A stretch of DNA of 17,139 nt from an uncultured Prevotella sp. (GCA_947095945.1 CAMUQM010000019.1:1-17139); one strand, 5' to 3'; shown: positions 6,403 through 15,356, numbered from the stretch's first letter. A program made the numbers and translations. The notes: generated from the sequence alone by a model not told the origin.

Positions 6403-8172
6403 TTATCTTTTCTGGGTTGAAGGTTTTAACTTCTTCAATCTTCTTTGTGCTGTTAGATTGTCTGGATAGAGAGCAATAGCCTTCTCATAGTTAGCAATGG
6501 CAGCCTCTGTCATTTCTTCACGTTCACACTCCCTACCCATTATAACGTATTCTACAGACAGTTCTTTAAGATATTCATTCTTTGCTGCTTGTTGCCTTCT
6601 AAGTTCTTCATTTTCATTCCGCAGTTGATTGATAATATTCAGTTTACGTCTGATAAATCGCTTAGCAACAGGGCGTTCAATATCATATCTACTATGAATA
6701 GCAAGAAAGAAGTTACGGAGAAAAACATCAAAATCACCCTCATTAAATGCACGTATAGCATCGTAGTATTCTTTATCAGCCTTGCTCTGTTTGAGTGCTG
6801 TCGAGATGATATTATTGTCATTATAATGTCTGGCAAACTGTGTTACCTCACTTCTAACAAAAACCTCATTACGGCGTAGTGGTTCCTTTAGTGTAATTCC
6901 TTCAAGACTCGTACAGCGAGAGAGTGCAACGTATGCCTGTCCACCGGCAAAGACGCCACCTGTAAAATCAATATTAACATTTTTGAAAGTAAGACCTTGA
7001 CTCTTATGCACAGTGATAGCCCAAGCCAATTTTATAGGAAATTGAATATAAGTTCCTATCTGTTCCTCTTCAATTCTTTGTTCTTCCTCGTTAAATCGAT
7101 ATCTTATATTTTCCCACATCTCACGTTGCACCTGTAGGTCGTCACCCTCTTCGGTATGGACGTAGAGGATTCCTGCTTCTTCATCAATACCGATAATGAT
7201 ACCTAAAGTGCCGTTCACCCATTGTTTCTCAATGTCGTTTTTAATAAACATGATATGTGCTCCAACCTTGAGGTTTAATTCAATTGGAGTTGGGAGGCTG
7301 CTTTCAGGAAACTCTCCTTTGATTTCACCCAAGAACATAACCGGGTCTCCTTTAAGACTATCAAGTCCTTCGTTGTTTATCCAGTCAACAGTGTCACGCT
7401 TTGTTGATAAGGTAATCGTGAAATCACCCTCAGGTTTATCTGCATTCTCCAATCGTGCACCAACACGTTCATTAATCAGTTTGAAATCAGTGTCAGAAAC
7501 TTGATTGGTGCGGATATGGTCAAGTATAGAAATAAAGTGAGGATCATTTTGACGATATACCTTATTAAGTTCAATGCTTACAAGTGGATAGTCTTGAAAC
7601 ACTTTCGCATCAAAGAAATAACTACTTGGATAATAAGGTTGTAAGAGTTGACGGTCTTCTTCTTTTAGGACTGGTTCTAACTGATAGATGTCACCCACTA
7701 AGAGGAGTTGTTTTCCTCCAAATGGCTCACGCATATTACGATTGTATATACGTAACACCTTATCTATAAAGTCAATAATGTCAGCTCTTACCATACTGAT
7801 TTCGTCAATAATGATTAGTTCTACTTCTCGTAAGAGTTTACACTTATCACCATTATATTTCATCGTACTGCGCAGATTGCGTGCAGAATAACGTTTATCA
7901 GTAGGAACAAGAGGATAGAATGGAAGCTTGAAAAAACTATGCAATGTACTACCGCCTGCATTAATAGCAGCAATACCCGTTGGAGCAAGAATAATATGTT
8001 TTTTCTTTGTTGTAGTAGCAATATAACGTAGAAACGTAGACTTTCCTGTTCCTGCTTTTCCAGTCAAAAATAGGGAATTGTTCGTAAACTGAATAATCTG
8101 AAGTGCTTTCTGCAACTCTGAATTATCCAAGTCTATTGCGTTTACGTCTATGTTAGCTTTCTTCTGAGACAT
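6403..8172 (-). CDS. PIF1/RecD-like helicase with C-terminal TPR
   Basis: This is a superfamily 1B-type ATP-dependent helicase of 589 residues. Motifs in order: Walker A GKAGTGKS at 38-45, motif Ia APTGIAA at 63-69, Walker B IIDEIS at 121-126, motif III VGDIYQLEPV at 159-168, VYRQ at 205-208, TVHKSQG at 387-393 (motif V), and AYVALSR at 413-419 (motif VI). PIF1/RecD enzymes unwind DNA 5' to 3' and resolve structured or stalled DNA; that role is inferred from family. Beyond the helicase core, a helical coiled-coil stretch lies near 505-535, and a TPR-like helix pair (about 540-583, with AIANYEKAIALYPDN) forms the C-terminus, suggesting a protein partner. A promoter candidate lies at 8277-8308. 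The start at 8172 leaves about 37 residues before Walker A, normal for the family. Confidence 0.9.
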   Translation of the reverse strand: MSQKKANIDVNAIDLDNSELQKALQIIQFTNNSLFLTGKAGTGKSTFLRYIATTTKKKHIILAPTGIAAINAGGSTLHSFFKLPFYPLVPTDKRYSARNLRSTMKYNGDKCKLLREVELIIIDEISMVRADIIDFIDKVLRIYNRNMREPFGGKQLLLVGDIYQLEPVLKEEDRQLLQPYYPSSYFFDAKVFQDYPLVSIELNKVYRQNDPHFISILDHIRTNQVSDTDFKLINERVGARLENADKPEGDFTITLSTKRDTVDWINNEGLDSLKGDPVMFLGEIKGEFPESSLPTPIELNLKVGAHIMFIKNDIEKQWVNGTLGIIIGIDEEAGILYVHTEEGDDLQVQREMWENIRYRFNEEEQRIEEEQIGTYIQFPIKLAWAITVHKSQGLTFKNVNIDFTGGVFAGGQAYVALSRCTSLEGITLKEPLRRNEVFVRSEVTQFARHYNDNNIISTALKQSKADKEYYDAIRAFNEGDFDVFLRNFFLAIHSRYDIERPVAKRFIRRKLNIINQLRNENEELRRQQAAKNEYLKELSVEYVIMGRECEREEMTEAAIANYEKAIALYPDNLTAQRRLKKLKPSTQKR

Positions 8173-8276
8173 TTATTTTTGGTCTTTATCCACCCTCAAT
8201 AGTTTATAGTTATGTTTGCTACTTATCTTTCTAAAGCTTTACTTTTTTCTATAAAATAATGACAAATACTACTTAT

Positions 8277-8308
8277 CAAATTTAGTGACAAGAGCGCCAC
8301 ACATGAAA
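8277..8308 (-). promoter_or_regulatory. Promoter for the helicase-lipoprotein unit
   Basis: On the minus strand, TAAATTTG (8277-8284) matches the Bacteroidetes -7 consensus TAnnTTTG. Exactly 20 nt upstream is TTTC (8305-8308), one base from the TTTG -33 element. This is the best-spaced promoter candidate in the window. Transcription would begin near 8270 and give a 5' UTR of about 100 nt before the helicase ATG at 8172. Confidence 0.5.
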
Positions 8309-8311
8309 GAC

Positions 8312-8362
8312 TATCTTTCTATATACTCACAGAAAGTAATATTCTGTGAATATATAGAGATA
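8312..8362 (-). terminator. Long imperfect inverted repeat downstream of the PBP gene
   Basis: Arms at 8312-8334 and 8342-8362 pair over about 20 bp with a 2-nt bulge and a 7-nt loop. The innermost part, TCACAGAA with TTCTGTGA, is perfect. The one other discrepancy is a U-G wobble in minus-strand RNA but a C-A mismatch in plus-strand RNA, favouring a function in the minus-strand transcript from the PBP gene, which stops at 8470. There is no good U-tract after it, so it could stabilise a 3' end rather than terminate. It sits just upstream of the helicase promoter candidate. Confidence 0.45.
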
Positions 8363-8469
8363 TTATGGCTTGCAATTGAGAATTAATAGTTGACTATCAA
8401 TTAGTAAAGTTCTCTAATTTGCGTATTATAATCATAATTATAATTTTCAAATTTAAAATTATATCATGC

Positions 8470-10995
8470 TTAAACTTCCATCTCCTCACTGCGTGGCTTC
8501 TTTGCCTTCTTTATAATTTGTGGTGACTCATTATTTGAACTATTGCCCTGCCGTTCTGGAATAGACTGTGGAGCAGGCTCTAATATAAATCCACCTTCAT
8601 CTGTATTCTCATTACCATCAATAGGTTCTTCTTCCTCATCTTGAGAACGTCTATGTCTGGTTGTAAAGTCATTTATTGAATCTAGTAATGTACGATGAAT
8701 CACTGTAGGTTGACAGTTATACATTGAAGGGTCAATATCTTCGTCTGGATCTAACTGCCACTTAGCGTGATACTTCTGGAATGTCTTATCACGCATCAAG
8801 CTATAAATAAACTCTCCGCAGATAGGTAGTGCCGTTTTTGATCCCTGACCTAAGGCACCTGTTCGGAAGTGGATAGAGCGATACTCGCCACCAACCCATG
8901 CACCAACAACAAGTTTTGGACTAACTCCTATAAACCATGCATCAGAGTGGTTGTTACTTGTACCAGTCTTTCCTCCCCAATCTGTATCACCAAAAGTATA
9001 ATGACGTAGTGCTTGACTCGTACCACCTCCTTCATTTACACCTGCCTTTAGCATTTGCTGCATGAGGAAAGCTGTCTTGTAAGGTAACACTCTCTCATGG
9101 TCTTTTGGTGCAACATACACCTCATTTCCATCTTTATCTAAGATTCTCGTAACTACAACTGGTGCATGATGTTCACCATCATTTGCAACAGTGCTATAAG
9201 CATTTACAAGCTCTAATAGGTTTACGTCGCTTGAACCAAGAGCCAAAGAAGGTTCATCATCCAAAGGACTCTTGATACCCATCTCTTGTGCTGTTCGGAT
9301 AATATTCTTAATACCCATCTCTTGTCCTAAGCGAACAGCAATAGAGTTAGTACTGCGAGCAAATGCACTTTTCAGTGTGATAGAATCGTTCGAAAATCGT
9401 CCATTGGCGTTGTGTGGGGTCCAAGTCTTCATCTGACCAGTCTTCTTATCGAGTACTTCCATGCTGATATATTCGTCACGGCGTTTATCACATGGAGTAA
9501 GTCCTTGATTGAGTGCTTCTGAATAAACAAAGAGTTTGAAAGTAGAACCTGGTTGACGCTGTGCAACAACCTTATCGTATTTCCAAGTTTTGAAATCGAT
9601 GTCACCCACCCAAGCACGTACAGCACCTGTCTCTGGCTCCATTGCAACCATAGCACAGTGCATGAATTTCACCATATAACGGATAGAGTCCATTGAAGAC
9701 ATCTCTTTCTCAATATGTCCCTTCTCGTAATCAAAGAGGGTAACCTTATGTGGCTTATTGAGATAATAGAGAACACTATCAGGCTGGTTAGAATATTTCT
9801 GTAACAGTTTTTTGTAGAAAGGTTGACGCTCTGCAATGCCCTCAATAAACCCAGGAATTTCATTTCCCTTTGCATCACGCCAAGGCTGCATACCACGCCA
9901 ATGGTTATCGAAAGAACGTTGTACCTTTTCCATCTGCTTTGTTGCAGCTTGCTCAGCATACTTCTGCATACGAGTATCAATAGTTGTATAGATTTTCAAA
10001 CCACTACTATAGAGGTCATAACCATTGTCTTTCATCCAGTCCTTAAAATAGTCGGAGATATACTCACGGAAGTATTGTGCCTGACCATCATAGTTCTCTT
10101 CAACGTGTATATCTAACTTCATTGGAAATTTAGAGTACGTTTCGTATTCATTGCGAGGCAATACGTTATGTGTTACCATGTTATATAACACAGTATTACG
10201 ACGACGAATAGAATTCTTTGGGTGTAGGATAGGGTTGTAATAAGTTGTTGCCTTTAGCATACCAACTAATGTTGCAGCTTGATCAATAGACAACTTTGAT
10301 GGACTTGTATTAAAATAAGTCTTAGCGGCTGTCTTTACACCAAAAGAGTTGTTACCGAAATCGACGGTATTGGCATACATTGTCAGAATCTCTTTCTTAG
10401 AATAGATAAGCTCTAATTTTACAGCAATAATCCATTCTTTACTCTTCATGATGAGCATTCGTAATCCTGGCACACGACCCAACAGACCAGAAGAATATTG
10501 CGTACGAACGCGAAACATATTCTTTGCTAACTGCTGTGTGATGGTTGAAGCTCCACGCCCTCCACTACCTGTCACGGCATCTTTGATGGCACCTCCGATA
10601 CCCATAAAGTCAATACCATTATGGCTATAGAAGCGTTCATCCTCAGTACTGATGAGTGCATTCCAGAAAGCAGGATTTACCTCCTCGTACTTTACTGGTG
10701 TACGATTCTCTTTATAGAAACGACCAATAAGTACTGAGTCTGCACTATAAATCTCTGATGCAGCATAAGTTGGCGGAGTCTTGATATCAATAAACCCAGG
10801 TGACTTGCCAAAGAGCCATAGGAAATTAATATCTACCATTCCTAAATAGAGGAAGATAGCTACAAAGAAAGAGACAATGCCTACAGCCATCTTCGTGTAC
10901 CAAGCACGACCTTTATATAGTTTTGCATACCAAGGGAAGAACTTAAAAATCCCACGGAATATACTTCTAATGAATCTAAATATTTTCTTTACCAT
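8470..10995 (-). CDS. Class A penicillin-binding protein (PBP1-type)
   Basis: This bifunctional peptidoglycan synthase of 841 residues is close to E. coli PBP1a (850). After a basic cytoplasmic start, one membrane anchor lies at about 35-54. The glycosyltransferase (GT51) domain follows: EDERFYSHNG at 118-127 with catalytic Glu118, GASTITQQLAKN at 148-159, and KEILTMYAN at 201-209. It polymerises lipid II into glycan strands. The transpeptidase domain has SxxK at 484-487 (STFK, acylated Ser484), SxN at 548-550 (STN) and KTGTS at 676-680, and cross-links stem peptides in the periplasm. The last 60 or so residues (from about 782) are acidic and low-complexity, then basic, and are probably disordered. 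It follows miaA after 79 bp and has a promoter-like box in that gap. The gene could be called mrcA or pbp1a, but paralogues cannot be told apart here. Confidence 0.95.
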   Translation of the reverse strand: MVKKIFRFIRSIFRGIFKFFPWYAKLYKGRAWYTKMAVGIVSFFVAIFLYLGMVDINFLWLFGKSPGFIDIKTPPTYAASEIYSADSVLIGRFYKENRTPVKYEEVNPAFWNALISTEDERFYSHNGIDFMGIGGAIKDAVTGSGGRGASTITQQLAKNMFRVRTQYSSGLLGRVPGLRMLIMKSKEWIIAVKLELIYSKKEILTMYANTVDFGNNSFGVKTAAKTYFNTSPSKLSIDQAATLVGMLKATTYYNPILHPKNSIRRRNTVLYNMVTHNVLPRNEYETYSKFPMKLDIHVEENYDGQAQYFREYISDYFKDWMKDNGYDLYSSGLKIYTTIDTRMQKYAEQAATKQMEKVQRSFDNHWRGMQPWRDAKGNEIPGFIEGIAERQPFYKKLLQKYSNQPDSVLYYLNKPHKVTLFDYEKGHIEKEMSSMDSIRYMVKFMHCAMVAMEPETGAVRAWVGDIDFKTWKYDKVVAQRQPGSTFKLFVYSEALNQGLTPCDKRRDEYISMEVLDKKTGQMKTWTPHNANGRFSNDSITLKSAFARSTNSIAVRLGQEMGIKNIIRTAQEMGIKSPLDDEPSLALGSSDVNLLELVNAYSTVANDGEHHAPVVVTRILDKDGNEVYVAPKDHERVLPYKTAFLMQQMLKAGVNEGGGTSQALRHYTFGDTDWGGKTGTSNNHSDAWFIGVSPKLVVGAWVGGEYRSIHFRTGALGQGSKTALPICGEFIYSLMRDKTFQKYHAKWQLDPDEDIDPSMYNCQPTVIHRTLLDSINDFTTRHRRSQDEEEEPIDGNENTDEGGFILEPAPQSIPERQGNSSNNESPQIIKKAKKPRSEEMEV

Positions 10996-11065
10996 TGATT
11001 GACAATCTTCAAGTTTAAAGGCTACTTGCCTATGATTATAATAAAGCTAAACTACCTTATTAATA

Positions 11066-11073
11066 CAAAAGTA
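11066..11073 (-). promoter_or_regulatory. Promoter -7-like box before the PBP gene
   Basis: TACTTTTG on the minus strand matches TAnnTTTG and lies directly after the miaA stop codon, about 70 bp upstream of the PBP start. The -33 region would fall inside the miaA end and shows no clear match. It could give the PBP gene its own transcription within the run. Confidence 0.3.
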
Positions 11074-11074
11074 C

Positions 11075-11986
11075 TTATTTACTTGTATTTGATATCATTG
11101 TGTGGATATAATTTAAGATTTCTTCAACGTTATCAGGATTAAACCATTGAAAAGCTTCATCTTTTTTATACCATGTGAGTTGTTTTCGAGCGTATCTACG
11201 AGTGTTGCTCTGTATCTTGAATATAGCTTCGTCAAGGGTCGTTAAGCCACCAAGATACTCAAACAATTCTTTATATCCAACAGTGTTGAGAGAATTCAGA
11301 GCTCGCTTAGGATAAACCTGCAAAGCTTCTTCTATCATTCCTTCATCTATCATTCTTAATACACGCTGATTGATTCGGCTGTAGAGTTCGTCTCTATCAC
11401 GGTTTAATCCTATCTTGATTATATTAAAAGGGCGCTCCTTTATAGTATTGGAGCGGAAAGATGTATATGTTTTTCCTGTTTGGATACATATTTCAAGGGC
11501 ATGGATAATACGTCGTGGATTATTTTTATCAACTATCTCCCAATACTCTGGATCCAGTTCTCGTAAGAGCTTACACATCTGCTCTAATCCCTCTGTTTCC
11601 AAGCGTTGCATCATCATTTCTCGTATCTCAGGAAGGATAGTTGGAATGTCATCAATGCCATTACATACAGCATCAATATACATCATTGAACCACCTGAGA
11701 GTAAAGAGATAGGAGCATATTGACTGTTAATAAGATTAAGTACATCTTGTTCGTAGAGGCTTGCAGAATAATAATCTTCTAAATGGTGATTACCTACAAA
11801 ATGATGTTGCACACGCTGCTGCTGTTCAGCAGTTGGAGCAGCTGTTCCTATAGGAATTTCAGAGAAAATTTGTCGAGAGTCAGCATTGATAACAGGTACG
11901 TTAAAATGTTCAGCAATACGGAGTGTAGCCTCAGTTTTGCCAACACCTGTTGGACCAGTAATTACAATTAATGTTTTGTTTTTCAA
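11075..11986 (-). CDS. miaA: tRNA dimethylallyltransferase
   Basis: MiaA transfers the dimethylallyl group from DMAPP to N6 of A37 in tRNAs that read codons starting with U, giving i6A, which stabilises codon-anticodon pairing. The 303-residue length fits the family (E. coli 316). The P-loop GPTGVGKT is at residues 11-18, DSRQ at 36-39 is the conserved substrate-binding segment, and GTAAPT follows. A C-terminal NTRRYARKQLTW motif (from about 261) is typical for contacts with tRNA. The gene lies between lpxA (115 bp upstream, a spacer with two hairpins) and the PBP gene (79 bp downstream). Its presence in an envelope gene run is a neighbourhood habit rather than a shared pathway. Confidence 0.95.
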   Translation of the reverse strand: MKNKTLIVITGPTGVGKTEATLRIAEHFNVPVINADSRQIFSEIPIGTAAPTAEQQQRVQHHFVGNHHLEDYYSASLYEQDVLNLINSQYAPISLLSGGSMMYIDAVCNGIDDIPTILPEIREMMMQRLETEGLEQMCKLLRELDPEYWEIVDKNNPRRIIHALEICIQTGKTYTSFRSNTIKERPFNIIKIGLNRDRDELYSRINQRVLRMIDEGMIEEALQVYPKRALNSLNTVGYKELFEYLGGLTTLDEAIFKIQSNTRRYARKQLTWYKKDEAFQWFNPDNVEEILNYIHTMISNTSK

Positions 11987-12011
11987 GCTGATAAATAATT
12001 ATAAATAATAT

Positions 12012-12037
12012 TTTCCAACTCTTTTAAGTTGTGGAAA
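12012..12037 (-). terminator. Hairpin in the lpxA-miaA spacer (proximal to miaA)
   Basis: Arms at 12012-12020 and 12027-12037 pair over 9 bp with a 2-nt bulge and a 6-nt loop. On the minus strand an AT-rich run follows, so partial termination or attenuation between lpxA and miaA is possible. It could equally be a processing or stabilising hairpin. Confidence 0.35.
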
Positions 12038-12067
12038 TACTCAACCTACTTGTTTGCCTTTAAAGCT

Positions 12068-12094
12068 TCCTCTCCCTTTTGAAAGAGAAGAGGA
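12068..12094 (-). terminator. Hairpin directly after the lpxA stop
   Basis: TCCTCT (12068-12073) pairs with AGAGGA (12089-12094), with an inner CTTT/AAAG stem and a small internal loop. It begins 7 nt after the lpxA stop. The U-tract is lacking on the minus strand, so full termination is unlikely. Confidence 0.3.
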
Positions 12095-12101
12095 TAAACT
12101 T

Positions 12102-12872
12102 TTACTTTATAATACCACGTTCAGATGATTCTACAAAGTCTATAATGTGTTGAATCTCTGGCGTTATCTGCAGTTCGTTCTTAATCTTCTGAATATTCTC
12201 TGCACGTGTACCTGTTCCATAAAGGATGCGGTAAGCATTATGGATAAGGTCAATAAGCTCATTTGAGAAACCACGGCGACGTAGACCAATGAGATTAATA
12301 CCCATGTAGCGTGCAGGTTCTTTGCCTACAATGATATATGGTGGAATATCCATAGAGAATCGGCTTCCACCCTGTACCATAACGTATCCACCGATATGGC
12401 AGAACTGGTGACAGAGAATATTAGCAGAAATGATAGCGTTATCATCGACTGTTACCTCACCTGCAAATTTGGTTGCATTACCAATAATGTCACCAGAACC
12501 AATGACACAATCATGTGCAATATGTACACACTCCATCAGCAAGTTATTACTACCAACCTTTGTCGTACCCTTTGAAGCTGTACCACGTGAGATAGTTACA
12601 TTTTCACGAATAGAGTTGTTATCACCAATCTCACAGAATGTTTCCTCATTTCTAAACTTCAAATCCTGAGGCTTAGTAGAGATACTGGCACCTGGGAAAA
12701 TCTCATTGTTATTGCCCAAACGAGCACCAACATGAATCGTTACACTATTTTGGAACACATTATTATCACCGATAACCGTATTCTTATCGATATAACAGAA
12801 TGGTCCAATGATATTATTATCACCAAGTTTTGCCTCTGGATGAACAAAGGCCAATGGGCTTATCTGGTTCAT
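12102..12872 (-). CDS. lpxA: UDP-N-acetylglucosamine 3-O-acyltransferase
   Basis: LpxA transfers a 3-hydroxyacyl chain from acyl carrier protein to the 3-OH of UDP-GlcNAc, the first step of lipid A synthesis, in the cytoplasm. The 256 residues (E. coli 262) are built of hexapeptide repeats for a left-handed beta helix over about 1-185, for example IGPFCYI and LGNNNEI. A helical C-terminal region follows. The catalytic His is H120 in HIAHDCVIG (117-125), equal to E. coli H125. The protein starts MNQISPLAFVHPEAKLG, which matches the usual N-terminus, so the ATG at 12872 is right. The stop of lpxC-fabZ is only 18 bp upstream, indicating one transcript. Acyl chain length preference cannot be read from the sequence with confidence. 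Confidence 0.96.
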   Translation of the reverse strand: MNQISPLAFVHPEAKLGDNNIIGPFCYIDKNTVIGDNNVFQNSVTIHVGARLGNNNEIFPGASISTKPQDLKFRNEETFCEIGDNNSIRENVTISRGTASKGTTKVGSNNLLMECVHIAHDCVIGSGDIIGNATKFAGEVTVDDNAIISANILCHQFCHIGGYVMVQGGSRFSMDIPPYIIVGKEPARYMGINLIGLRRRGFSNELIDLIHNAYRILYGTGTRAENIQKIKNELQITPEIQHIIDFVESSERGIIK

Positions 12873-12890
12873 GATAGTCTTGTGTTATTA

Positions 12891-14279
12891 TTACTTGTTC
12901 TTTACAATTTGGGCTGTGAATGTAGCCTCAGCAACAACGCGTTCGCCAACAAACATATAACCCTTCATTGAACTAATTCCATGACGTACAGGACCAAGAA
13001 GTTCTACACGAAACATAAGTGTATCACCTGGGATAACCTTCTGACGGAACTTAACATCATCAATCTTCAAGAAATAGGTTGACCAACGCTCAGGCTCTTC
13101 TACCTGAGAGAGTACCAAGAGACCACCACACTGTGCCATAGCCTCAACCTGCAGTACTCCCGGCATAACTGGTTCTTGTGGAAAGTGTCCTTGGAAGAAT
13201 GGTTCGTTGCTGGTTACATTCTTAATACCAATGATGCTTGTTGAACCCATAGCAATAACCTTATCAACCAACTGCATTGGATAGCGGTGTGGTAAAAGTT
13301 CACGGATACGGATGTTATCCATCAATGGCTCATCATTTGGGTCATAAATAGGAGCTTGCACCTCATGCTTGCGTATTTCTTTACGCATTAAACGAGCAAA
13401 CTTATTGTTTACTGTATGACCTGGACGAGTTGCTATGATACGTCCCTTGATAGGTTTACCAATCAATGCCATGTCACCGATTATATCAAGGAGTTTATGA
13501 CGTGTACATTCGTTGTCCCACTGTAATGGCTTATGCTGAATATAACCAATATTATTAGCATCCATACGTGAAACTTTCAGGAGGTCAGCCAACTGGTCAA
13601 GTTTCTCTTGTGAAACCTGCTGTTCATAGATGACAATTGCATTATCCAAGTCACCACCCTTAATAAGGTTAGCCTGCAAGAGCGGCATAATGTCACGTAC
13701 AAAAACAAATGTACGCGCTGGGGCAATCTCTGTTGCATAAGTATTAATATCATCCAATGTAGCAAATTGACTACTAATAAATTTAGAGTTAAAATTGCAC
13801 ATAGCAGTGATTGAGAATTGCTCGTCAGGGAGAATGGTAATAACAGAACCATTCTCGTCCTTAATCTCAATCTTCTTGCGAATGATATAGTAATCCTTTG
13901 GAGCATTTTGGTCAACAATACCTACCTCGTTGATTTTATCAACATACATAGTTGCAGAGCCATCGAGAATTGGGAATTCAGGACCATTAATCTGAATAAG
14001 ACAGTTGTCAATACCCATTGCATAAAGTGCAGACATACCATGCTCTATTGTACTAACACGTGCCTCTCCTTTAGCCAAAACTGTTCCACGTTGTGTGTCA
14101 ACAACATTTTCAGCAACAGCATCAATGATAGGCTGTCCTTCAAGGTCAATTCTTTGAATCTTATAGCCAGTATTTTCTGGGGCAGGGTTGAATGTTACAG
14201 TAAGACTCAATCCTGTATGAAGTCCCTTTCCGAAGAGGGAAAAACTACCCTTTAAAGTTTTCTGCTTAACTGTTTCCAT
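12891..14279 (-). CDS. lpxC-fabZ: LpxC-FabZ bifunctional fusion
   Basis: Two enzymes are joined in one 462-residue chain. Residues about 1-305 are LpxC, the zinc deacetylase that removes acetate from UDP-3-O-acyl-GlcNAc, the committed step of lipid A synthesis. Zinc ligands are H80 (TIEH), H261 and D265 (HKLLD), with E79 and H288 (PGHT) as catalytic residues. Residues about 322-462 are FabZ, the hydroxyacyl-ACP dehydratase of fatty acid elongation, with LLPHRYP at 328-334, catalytic His365 in GHFP and Glu379 in VEAMAQ. The total length is close to E. coli LpxC plus FabZ (305 + 151), with only a short linker, so both domains are complete. Such fusions are known in Bacteroidetes. The gene stops 18 bp before lpxA and starts 5 bp after lpxD. 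Confidence 0.96.
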   Translation of the reverse strand: METVKQKTLKGSFSLFGKGLHTGLSLTVTFNPAPENTGYKIQRIDLEGQPIIDAVAENVVDTQRGTVLAKGEARVSTIEHGMSALYAMGIDNCLIQINGPEFPILDGSATMYVDKINEVGIVDQNAPKDYYIIRKKIEIKDENGSVITILPDEQFSITAMCNFNSKFISSQFATLDDINTYATEIAPARTFVFVRDIMPLLQANLIKGGDLDNAIVIYEQQVSQEKLDQLADLLKVSRMDANNIGYIQHKPLQWDNECTRHKLLDIIGDMALIGKPIKGRIIATRPGHTVNNKFARLMRKEIRKHEVQAPIYDPNDEPLMDNIRIRELLPHRYPMQLVDKVIAMGSTSIIGIKNVTSNEPFFQGHFPQEPVMPGVLQVEAMAQCGGLLVLSQVEEPERWSTYFLKIDDVKFRQKVIPGDTLMFRVELLGPVRHGISSMKGYMFVGERVVAEATFTAQIVKNK

Positions 14280-14284
14280 GTATG

Positions 14285-15325
14285 TTATTTATTCTTTTTC
14301 AATTCTTCAATTTCCTTCTGCAGTGCATTCAACTGCTTGTACATATCTGGCAGACGTTGGAAGATAGCCTGTGATTTAAAATAAGGGCGCTGCTCCATTG
14401 GTGGAGTACCGATAAGTTGCTGATTACTTTTTAAACTGCCAGGAACACCCGATTGTGCACCGAGGAATACCTTATCACCGATTGTGATATGCCCAGCAAT
14501 ACCCACCTGTCCACCAAACATACACCATTGTCCGACTTTTGTTGAACCAGCAATGCCCACTTGTGCAGACATAACTGTATTTTCACCAATATCGTTGTTA
14601 TGTGCTATTTGAACGAGGTTATCAAGTTTTACTCCCTTACGAACGTATGTACTACCCATCGTTGAGCGGTCAATACAAGTGTTTGCACCAATCTCCACAT
14701 CATCTTCTATCGTAACAATTCCAATCTGTGGAATCTTATCATAGCAATTAGTTTCTGGGTTAGGAGCAAAGCCGAAGCCATCAGCACCAATCACACAGCC
14801 AGAGTGGAGGATAACATTGTTACCTATTTTACAACCATGATAAATACTTGAATTTGGATAGACAATACAATTACTTCCCAACTGCACATCATCCATAATC
14901 GTTGCATGAGGATAAATCTGACAGCCATCGCCCAAAGTCACGCCGTCGCCAATATACGTAAAAGCACCAATATAGACATCCTTGCCAATTGTTGCTTTAG
15001 ATGAAACAAAAGCAAGAGAGTCAATACCCTGCTTCTTTGGCTTCATACTTTCATAAAGCTGCAACAACTTTGCAACGCAATCTCGTGCATTCTTCACACG
15101 GATAAGAGTAGGCTTTACTTCCTTATCCAGTGGAATATCTTCATCGATTAGAACAATGCTTGACTCAGTTTCAAAGAGATAGTGTATATATTTAGGATTT
15201 GCAAGAAATGAGATTGCTCCTTTCTTACCTTCTTCAATCTTGGCGAAAGTATTAATGGTTACGTTTTCGTCACCTTCAATACGACCTTGTATAAATTGCG
15301 ATATTTGTTTCGCAGAGAATTCCAT
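14285..15325 (-). CDS. lpxD: UDP-3-O-(3-hydroxyacyl)glucosamine N-acyltransferase
   Basis: LpxD adds the second 3-hydroxyacyl chain, from ACP to the 2-amino group exposed by LpxC, giving UDP-2,3-diacylglucosamine. The 346 residues (E. coli 341) show the family layout: an N-terminal uridine-binding domain (about 1-100, with GAISFLANPKY at 36-46), a left-handed beta helix of hexapeptide repeats (about 105-300), and a C-terminal helix rich in Lys and Glu. The catalytic His is H242 in IAHNNDIG, matching E. coli H239. The DGFGFAP segment at 182-188 is conserved in LpxD. The gene precedes lpxC-fabZ by 5 bp and follows the HD gene after 50 bp, in which a strong promoter box lies (15357-15364). Confidence 0.96.
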   Translation of the reverse strand: MEFSAKQISQFIQGRIEGDENVTINTFAKIEEGKKGAISFLANPKYIHYLFETESSIVLIDEDIPLDKEVKPTLIRVKNARDCVAKLLQLYESMKPKKQGIDSLAFVSSKATIGKDVYIGAFTYIGDGVTLGDGCQIYPHATIMDDVQLGSNCIVYPNSSIYHGCKIGNNVILHSGCVIGADGFGFAPNPETNCYDKIPQIGIVTIEDDVEIGANTCIDRSTMGSTYVRKGVKLDNLVQIAHNNDIGENTVMSAQVGIAGSTKVGQWCMFGGQVGIAGHITIGDKVFLGAQSGVPGSLKSNQQLIGTPPMEQRPYFKSQAIFQRLPDMYKQLNALQKEIEELKKNK

Positions 15326-15356
15326 TTATATTGCCTTTTATTGATTATTATTTGTG

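Noticed and set aside
13818..14255. Plus-strand frame of 145 codons opposite lpxC
   Set aside because: It lies entirely within the LpxC domain, whose catalytic residues are all present; the frame has no recognisable motifs.
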